A DNA stretch of 64,000 nt from Pseudomonas sp. P5_109. GTDB taxonomy: Bacteria; Pseudomonadota; Gammaproteobacteria; Pseudomonadales; Pseudomonadaceae. Within the stretch, counting starts at the first letter, position 1. Each line of letters begins with the position of its first letter. The notes beneath the pieces were generated by a model. The model ran no database searches. It was not told where the DNA came from and worked only from the letters and a program-made list of their open reading frames with translations. Shown piece by piece: positions 59,035-64,000 of this stretch. The stretch covers positions 1 through 64,000 of the forward strand of contig NZ_CP125380.1 in assembly GCF_034009455.1 (NCBI RefSeq), written 5' to 3'. Both the position numbers and the translations under genes were made by a program.

Positions 59035-59593
59035 GGCGAAACCGTCGGTGAACCGGCGCAAGGGCCGCTTGCAGCTGCTGCTGATCCTGCTCGGGGTGAT
59101 CGGTCCGATGATCCTCGCCACCGGCATGTACAAGCTGAATTTCTGGGTGCCCGAGGGCCGCAGTTATCACGGCGAATTGATCGGCAACGGCCAGACCCGC
59201 GCGGACATCGGCGTACAGGCGCAGGAGGATCGCTGGCAGATCCTGGTGACGGCGCCCAAGGATTGCGCGGTGGACTGCCAGCAACTGGTGTATCTGGCGC
59301 GGCAGGTCCAGATCGGCCTGGGGCGCGATGCTTCCCGCGCCAGCCATGCATTGGCCGCCGCGCAGACGCTGAACCCCGATTACGAGACTAAACTTCAACG
59401 CGAGTACCCGCAGTTGCAACGCTATTCACTGGACTTGCCGGCCTACATCAAAGGCGCTCAGAGCAATGACGCGCCGCACCTTTGGATCATCGACCCTCAC
59501 GGCAATCTGGTGCTGCGCTACGACCCCTCGGTCAAGGGCAAGGACCTGCTCAACGACCTGCGTCACCTGCTGAAACTGTCGAATATCGGATAA
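59000..59593 (+). CDS. Cox-cluster membrane protein, thioredoxin/SCO-like fold (PA0111 position)
   Basis: The 197-residue protein has one N-terminal membrane helix (LQLLLILLGVIGPMILATGMY) and a periplasmic domain, with VTAPKDCAVDCQQLVYLARQVQIGLGRD and HLWIIDPHGNLVLRYDPSVKGKDLLNDLRHLLKL. This resembles a SCO-like fold with a Cys pair C-x3-C. It is probably a copper or redox assembly factor; not proven. I chose ATG 59000, which follows AAAGGAGAAACACC; the ATG at 59012 is possible. Confidence 0.82.
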   Translation: MGAAMNPPSMSEAKPSVNRRKGRLQLLLILLGVIGPMILATGMYKLNFWVPEGRSYHGELIGNGQTRADIGVQAQEDRWQILVTAPKDCAVDCQQLVYLARQVQIGLGRDASRASHALAAAQTLNPDYETKLQREYPQLQRYSLDLPAYIKGAQSNDAPHLWIIDPHGNLVLRYDPSVKGKDLLNDLRHLLKLSNIG

Positions 59594-59603
59594 GGGCATC
59601 GTC

Positions 59604-60677
59604 ATGGCCAAACCTGGATTTCGCCTCGCGTTGTTTGCCACCTTGCTGGCGCTGATTGTGGTGTTGCTCGGCGCGTACACCCGTCTGACCCATGCTGGTC
59701 TCGGCTGCCCGGACTGGCCGGGCTGCTACGGCTTCATCAGCGTACCGAAAAGCGAAGCCCAGCTGGCCCATGCCGAATTGCACTTCCCGGACACTCCGGT
59801 CGAGGTCCACAAGGGCTGGAACGAGATGATCCACCGCTACTTCGCCGGCACGCTGGGGGTGTTGATCGCGGTGCTGGCCGCTCGCGCGTGGTTGCATCGC
59901 CGCCATCCGGGGCAACCGGTGAAGTTGCCATTGTTTCTGTTGGCGGTGGTTTTTGGCCAAGCCGCGTTCGGCATGTGGACGGTCACGCTCAAGCTCTGGC
60001 CGCAGGTGGTCACCGGGCATCTGCTGGGTGGTTTCGCGACCTTGAGCCTGTTGTTTCTCCTGACCTTGCGCCTGTCCGGCGTACTGCCGGCGCTGACCGT
60101 GCCACGACGTTTGCAGCACTGGGCGACGGCGGGGCTGTTGTTGGTGATCGGGCAAATCGCCCTCGGTGGCTGGGTCAGTTCCAATTACGCCGCCGTAGCC
60201 TGTATCGACTTTCCGACCTGTCACGGTCAGTGGTTGCCACCGGCCGACTTCGCCAACGGTTTTCACCTGACCCAACACATCGGCCCGAATTACCTGGGCG
60301 GGCAACTGGACAGCGATGCCCGTACGGCTATCCACCTGACCCACCGCATCGGTGCGCTGCTGGTCACCCTGGTGTTGCTCGGCCTGGCCTGGCAATTGAA
60401 GGTGGTCGGCATGACGCGCCTGGCGGGCATGGTGCTGATTGCCCTTGGCGCGCAAATCACCCTGGGTATCAGCAACGTGCTGTTCCATCTGCCGCTGCCG
60501 GTGGCCGTCGCGCATAACGCGGGCGGCGCGGCGTTGTTGCTGACCATGGTGCTGGTCAATTACCACGCCCGAACCAGTCTGGTTCGGGTCAAGCAGCCAA
60601 CGCGCTGGCGTTTCAGCCCGCGTAAACACTCAGCCGGGCCCATAACAATAAAAGGAGAGATGCCATGGCGATTCTGA
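59604..60677 (+). CDS. ctaA: Haem A synthase (COX15/CtaA)
   Basis: The enzyme oxidises a methyl group of haem O to give haem A. The 357-residue protein has eight or so membrane helices and conserved His residues in the family stretches [62 protein letters not shown] and [14 protein letters not shown]. It overlaps the next gene, ctaB, by 13 nt. Confidence 0.95.
   Translation: MAKPGFRLALFATLLALIVVLLGAYTRLTHAGLGCPDWPGCYGFISVPKSEAQLAHAELHFPDTPVEVHKGWNEMIHRYFAGTLGVLIAVLAARAWLHRRHPGQPVKLPLFLLAVVFGQAAFGMWTVTLKLWPQVVTGHLLGGFATLSLLFLLTLRLSGVLPALTVPRRLQHWATAGLLLVIGQIALGGWVSSNYAAVACIDFPTCHGQWLPPADFANGFHLTQHIGPNYLGGQLDSDARTAIHLTHRIGALLVTLVLLGLAWQLKVVGMTRLAGMVLIALGAQITLGISNVLFHLPLPVAVAHNAGGAALLLTMVLVNYHARTSLVRVKQPTRWRFSPRKHSAGPITIKGEMPWRF
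60644..60651 (+). promoter_or_regulatory. CA motif AACAATAA before the ctaB ribosome binding site
   Basis: It abuts AAAGGAGAG upstream of the ctaB ATG, within the 3' end of ctaA; a possible Hfq/Crc site. Confidence 0.45.
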
Positions 60678-61564
60678 TCGGCGAACGTCCCAGTCAGGCG
60701 ATCTGGCGTGACTACCTGGAGCTGACCAAACCCAAGGTAGTGGTGCTGATGCTCATCACTTCACTGGTGGGGATGTTCCTCGCGACCCGTGCCGGCGTGC
60801 CGTGGACGGTACTGATTTTCGGCAACCTGGGCATCGCCCTGTGTGCCGGTGGCGCGGCGGCGGTCAATCATGTGGTGGACCGGCGCATTGACGCGGTGAT
60901 GGCGCGCACCCACAAACGGCCGCTCGCCGAAGGCCGGGTTTCGCCGACCGCCGCGCTGACGTTCGCGCTGCTGTTGGCGGCGCTTGGGCAAGCCATGCTG
61001 CTGGCGTTCACCAACCCGCTGACCGCGTGGCTGACCCTCGCCTCATTGCTTGGTTACGCGGTGATCTACACCGGATTCCTCAAGCGCGCGACCCCGCAGA
61101 ACATCGTCATCGGTGGTCTGGCCGGTGCGGCCCCGCCATTGCTTGGCTGGACCGCCGCCACCGGTCACGTCAGCGCCGAACCGCTGCTGCTGGTGCTGAT
61201 CATCTTCGCCTGGACCCCGCCGCACTTCTGGGCGCTGGCGATCCATCGCAAGGAGGAATACGCCAAGGCCGACATCCCGATGCTGCCGGTTACCCATGGC
61301 GAGCACTACACCAAGGTGCATATCCTGCTTTATACCTTCGCGTTGCTCGCCGTCAGCCTGATGCCCTATGTCATCCACATGAGCGGTACGCTGTACCTGG
61401 TGTGCGCGCTCGGGCTGGGCGCGAGGTTTCTGCATTGGGCCGTGGTGTTGTACCGTGGCACTCGGCCGCACGCGGCGATCAACACGTTCAAGTACTCTAT
61501 TTACTACTTGTTCCTGCTGTTTATCGCCCTGCTCGTAGACCACTACTTATTGTTGAACCTATGA
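60665..61564 (+). CDS. ctaB: Protohaem IX farnesyltransferase (haem O synthase)
   Basis: The enzyme adds a farnesyl chain to haem B, giving haem O. The 299-residue UbiA-type prenyltransferase has eight or nine helices and the Asp-rich motifs [24 protein letters not shown] and the second region [32 protein letters not shown]. It overlaps senC by 4 nt (ATGA). CyoE is the homologue of the bo3 oxidase cluster; here the haem A context favours the name CtaB. Confidence 0.95.
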   Translation: MAILIGERPSQAIWRDYLELTKPKVVVLMLITSLVGMFLATRAGVPWTVLIFGNLGIALCAGGAAAVNHVVDRRIDAVMARTHKRPLAEGRVSPTAALTFALLLAALGQAMLLAFTNPLTAWLTLASLLGYAVIYTGFLKRATPQNIVIGGLAGAAPPLLGWTAATGHVSAEPLLLVLIIFAWTPPHFWALAIHRKEEYAKADIPMLPVTHGEHYTKVHILLYTFALLAVSLMPYVIHMSGTLYLVCALGLGARFLHWAVVLYRGTRPHAAINTFKYSIYYLFLLFIALLVDHYLLLNL

Positions 61565-62196
61565 CTCGAACCCAGAAAACCGTCTTCATTCTCGTCGCCC
61601 TGGTCGCACTGATCCTGGGCCTGACCGTCAACAAGGTGTTGTCCGGGAAAAACCAGGGCGACCCGACGGCACTGATCGACGCCGGCATCATTTTGCTGCC
61701 GCAGAGCCGTAACCTCCCGGACGTGACGATGACCAATCAGGACGGTCAGCCGGTCACGATCAATGAATTGAAAGGCAAGTGGAGCCTGCTGTTTTTCGGC
61801 TACACCTTCTGCCCGGATGTCTGCCCGACCACTCTCGCCCAACTGCGGCAGATCAAGAGCGAATTGCCACCCGAGGCTGTGGATAAACTGCAAATCGTGC
61901 TGGTCAGCGTCGACCCCAATCGCGATACGCCCAAACAGCTCAAGCAGTACCTGAGCTACTTCGACCCGCAGTTCATCGGCCTGACCCCGGCGTCGATCAA
62001 TGAGCTGGAAAAAATCTCCAACGCGGTAAGCATTCCGTTCATCCCGGCAGACACCAGCAAGCCGAACTACACCGTCGACCACAGCGGCAACCTCGCGGTG
62101 ATCGGACCGGACGGCACCCAGCGCGGCTTCATCCGCGCGCCGTTGAACAATGCGAAGCTGGTGGCGCAGTTGCCGGTGATGCTCAAGCGCGACTGA
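61561..62196 (+). CDS. senC: SCO1/SenC copper chaperone
   Basis: The protein delivers copper to CuA. The 211-residue protein has an N-terminal membrane anchor and a thioredoxin fold with the copper motif CPDVCPTT and a later ligand His in [17 protein letters not shown]. The ATG at 61561 overlaps the ctaB stop. It is the last gene of the cox cluster. A perfect DnaA box lies inside it. Confidence 0.95.
   Translation: MTRTQKTVFILVALVALILGLTVNKVLSGKNQGDPTALIDAGIILLPQSRNLPDVTMTNQDGQPVTINELKGKWSLLFFGYTFCPDVCPTTLAQLRQIKSELPPEAVDKLQIVLVSVDPNRDTPKQLKQYLSYFDPQFIGLTPASINELEKISNAVSIPFIPADTSKPNYTVDHSGNLAVIGPDGTQRGFIRAPLNNAKLVAQLPVMLKRD
61878..61886 (-). promoter_or_regulatory. DnaA box (perfect), isolated
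   Basis: TGTGGATAA in senC; the only perfect box found after 31.3 kb. Confidence 0.4.
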
Positions 62197-62212
62197 AAAC
62201 ACCACCAAACCC

Positions 62213-62302
62213 TGTGGGAGCGGGCTTGCTCGCGAAAGCGGTGGCTCAGCCGAAATGGATAGTGGCTGACACACCGTCTTCGCGAGCAAGCCCGCTCCCA
62301 CA
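62213..62302. repeat. REPIN (TGTGGGAGCGGGCTTGCTCGCGAAAG type)
   Basis: An inverted REP pair 17 nt after senC; its first and last REP halves are close to those at 34831 and 52428. Confidence 0.93.
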
Positions 62303-62321
62303 GGGGGGCTGTGTTTCAGGC

Positions 62322-62355
62322 AAAAAAAGGGGCGCATTAGATGCGCCCTTTTTCA
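62322..62355. terminator. Bidirectional terminator between senC and metQ
   Basis: AAAAAAAGGGGCGCAT pairs with ATGCGCCCTTTTT; A and T tracts on opposite sides serve both convergent genes. Confidence 0.92.
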
Positions 62356-62368
62356 TTGCTTCAGTCGA

Positions 62369-63142
62369 TCAGAACGCCGGCACTACCGCGCCTTTGTACT
62401 TCTCGAGAATGAAGGCCTTCACTTCCGGGCTGTGCAGGGCAGCTACCAGTTTCTTCATCGCTTCGCTGTCCTTGTCATCCGGGCGAGCCACCAGGATGTT
62501 CACGTACGGCGAGTCGCTGCCTTCGATGAACAGCGCGTCTTTGGCCGGATCAAGCTTGGCTTCCAGCGCGTAGTTGGTGTTGATCAGCGCCAGGTCGACC
62601 TGGGTCAGCACGCGCGGGATGGTCGCGGCTTCCAGTTCACGGATTTTCAGGTCCTTGGTGTTCTCGGTGATGTCCTTGACGGTCGACAGGATGTTGTTCG
62701 AATCCTTCAGCTTGATCAGCCCGGCCTTGGCCATCAGCAACAGCGCACGGCCGCCGTTGGTGGCGTCGTTCGGGATCACCACGTTGGCACCGCCTGGCAG
62801 TTCAGCGAGGGTCTTGTACTTGCTGGAGTAAGCGCCCAGGGGTTCCAGGTGTACGCCGGCCACGGAAACCAGGTTGGTGCCCTTGGCCTTGTTGAACTCA
62901 TCCAGGTACGGCTGGTGCTGGAAGAAGTTGGCGTCCAGGCGCTTTTCCGCGACCTGCACGTTCGGCTGGATGTAGTCGGTGAAGACCTTGACCTTCAGGT
63001 CCACGCCTTCTTTGGCCAGGGTCGGCTTCACGAATTCGAGGATCTCGGCGTGCGGAACCGGGGTGGCCGCGACGGTCAGGGTGTCGGCCGCGTGGGCCGA
63101 GAATGCGGCAACAGCAGCGAAGGCGACGAGTAGTTTTTTCAT
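62369..63142 (-). CDS. metQ: D-methionine-binding protein MetQ (NlpA family)
   Basis: This is the periplasmic substrate-binding protein of the MetNIQ importer. The 257-residue protein has a signal peptide (MKKLLVAFAAVAAFSAHA) and the NlpA core: VAATPVPHAEILEFVKPTLAKEGVDLKVKVFTDYIQPN, YLDEFNKAKGTNL and NTNYALEAKLDPAKDALFIEGSDSPYVNILV. No lipobox Cys is seen after the signal peptide, so it is probably soluble. It is downstream of metI with a 60-nt gap. Confidence 0.93.
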   Translation of the reverse strand: MKKLLVAFAAVAAFSAHAADTLTVAATPVPHAEILEFVKPTLAKEGVDLKVKVFTDYIQPNVQVAEKRLDANFFQHQPYLDEFNKAKGTNLVSVAGVHLEPLGAYSSKYKTLAELPGGANVVIPNDATNGGRALLLMAKAGLIKLKDSNNILSTVKDITENTKDLKIRELEAATIPRVLTQVDLALINTNYALEAKLDPAKDALFIEGSDSPYVNILVARPDDKDSEAMKKLVAALHSPEVKAFILEKYKGAVVPAF

Positions 63143-63202
63143 TCAGCTAACTCCTTGTGAGGCGCCCGTTTGGCGCCTGCCAGCGAATGGCCGGCTCATG
63201 TC

Positions 63203-63877
63203 TTACTTACGGGAAAAGTGGACGACCAGTTTGTCGCCAACGGTTTGCAGCACCTGGACCAGTACCAGCAGCAACACCACGGTCACCACCATCACATCGG
63301 TCTGGAAGCGCTGGTAACCGAAACGGATCGCCAGGTCACCGAGACCACCGGCGCCCACCACACCGGCCATCGCCGTGTAGGACACCAGTGTAATGGCTGT
63401 CACCGTAATCGCTGCGAAGATGCCCGGACGAGCCTCCGGCAGCAAGGCATTGGTGATGATCTGTCGCGTGGTCGCGCCCATGGCCTGGGTCGCTTCGATG
63501 ATGCCGCGATCGACTTCACGCAGGGCGGTTTCCACCAGGCGGGCGAAGAATGGCGTGGCACCCACCACCAGTGGCGGGATCGCACCGGCGACACCGAGGG
63601 ACGTGCCGGTGATCAACACGGTGAACGGAATCATCACGATCAACAGGATGATGAACGGCAGCGAACGCAGAATGTTCACCACCAGCGACAACATCGCGTA
63701 GACGCCTTTGGCTTCCAGCAACTGGCGCGGGCTGCACAGGAACAGCAGCACGCCCAGCGGCAGGCCGAGCAGTACGGTGAACAACAGCGAACCGCCGAGC
63801 ATCAGCAGGGTGTCGCCGGTGGCCAGCCAGATTTCGAACCAGTCGATGTTGGCGAAGAAACTTGTCAGGGCTTCCAT
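63203..63877 (-). CDS. metI: Methionine ABC transporter permease MetI
   Basis: This is the membrane subunit of the methionine importer. The 224-residue protein has five helices and the EAA-loop region (ETALREVDRGIIEATQAMGATTRQIITNALLPEARPGIFA). Its ATG overlaps the metN stop (TAATG), so translation is coupled. Confidence 0.95.
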   Translation of the reverse strand: MEALTSFFANIDWFEIWLATGDTLLMLGGSLLFTVLLGLPLGVLLFLCSPRQLLEAKGVYAMLSLVVNILRSLPFIILLIVMIPFTVLITGTSLGVAGAIPPLVVGATPFFARLVETALREVDRGIIEATQAMGATTRQIITNALLPEARPGIFAAITVTAITLVSYTAMAGVVGAGGLGDLAIRFGYQRFQTDVMVVTVVLLLVLVQVLQTVGDKLVVHFSRK

Positions 63878-64000
63878 TAGCGCAGCACCTCCATGTGGAC
63901 GTCGGCTGCGGTGAAGCGGGCAAAGGCCGCTTCCATGTCACCACCGGTCACGGCCAGGGTCAGTTGCCCGTAGGGAATGTCTTTGATGCGGTCGATACGA
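63877..64000 (-). CDS. metN: Methionine ABC transporter ATPase MetN, 3' end only
   Basis: The last 40 codons lie in the window: [20 protein letters not shown] and then a stretch ending HMEVLR. They correspond to the C-terminal NIL (ligand-sensing) domain of MetN. The remainder runs off the window edge on the minus strand. It is identified mainly by its place before metI-metQ. Confidence 0.85.
   Translation of the reverse strand, partial: RIDRIKDIPYGQLTLAVTGGDMEAAFARFTAADVHMEVLR

Overview
The window starts at the GTG codon of dnaA and carries the classic origin-proximal block dnaA-dnaN-recF-gyrB. The gene order that follows (plsC/lptA, gmhB, glyS-glyQ, tag, lpxL, PilZ protein, trkA-rsmB-fmt-def, LysM-family gene, dprA, tsaC, qor, hemF, aroE, a SulP transporter, choline-sulfate genes, prlC-yheV, a PA0069-type radical SAM gene, carbonic anhydrase, and the aa3 oxidase cluster) is that of a Pseudomonas chromosome. 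High GC, many REP/REPIN repeats of the GAGCGGGCTTGCTCGCGA and GGGGGCTTGCCCCC types, and accessory genes absent from the P. aeruginosa order (as I remember it) suggest the P. fluorescens group. No phage, insertion sequence, tRNA, rRNA or CRISPR array was recognised.

Layout. 1-6.2 kb: replication initiation genes, with two parS sites inside recF. 6.4-8.9 kb: a divergently transcribed response regulator and sensor kinase. 9.1-26 kb: housekeeping genes for lipid A/heptose and phospholipid synthesis, glycyl-tRNA synthetase, K+ uptake, translation start (fmt/def), transformation and tRNA modification (dprA/tsaC), haem and shikimate. 26-31.4 kb: SulP transporter and choline-O-sulfate genes (choX, betC, betR). 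31.5-43.1 kb: DOPA dioxygenase-like and GFA proteins, citrate transporter, TerC, Na/Pi transporter, M16 peptidase, DUF5924 protein and a four-gene Mla-like lipid transport operon. 43.2-49.8 kb: HAD phosphatase, gamma carbonic anhydrase, prlC-yheV, a threefold tandem REPIN array, a secreted phosphatase, a small EF-hand/dockerin-like orphan and a radical SAM gene with a LexA box. 50-53.2 kb: beta carbonic anhydrase, SulP transporter and a PA0104-type gene. 53.5-62.2 kb: the complete aa3 cytochrome c oxidase cluster, with haem A synthesis and copper insertion. 62.3-64 kb: methionine ABC transporter metQ-metI and the 3' end of metN, cut by the window edge.

The least expected signals are at the DNA level. 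There are 15 perfect TTATCCACA DnaA boxes in the first 31.3 kb and only one in the remaining 32.7 kb. A near-perfect and a perfect parS both encode F-H-V-E in recF. Regulatory sites include a LexA box, an Anr-type box at hemF, a LysR-type palindrome at betR, an RpoS-type -10 at coxB, and AANAANAA (Hfq/Crc-type) motifs at three translation starts in the oxidase cluster and before a possible leader ORF at the citrate transporter. Two proteins look like family members that have lost their sensory or binding domain: the kinase at 7.3 kb (no CHASE2) and the LysM-family protein at 20.3 kb (no LysM). I found no clearly new multi-gene defence or mobile system.
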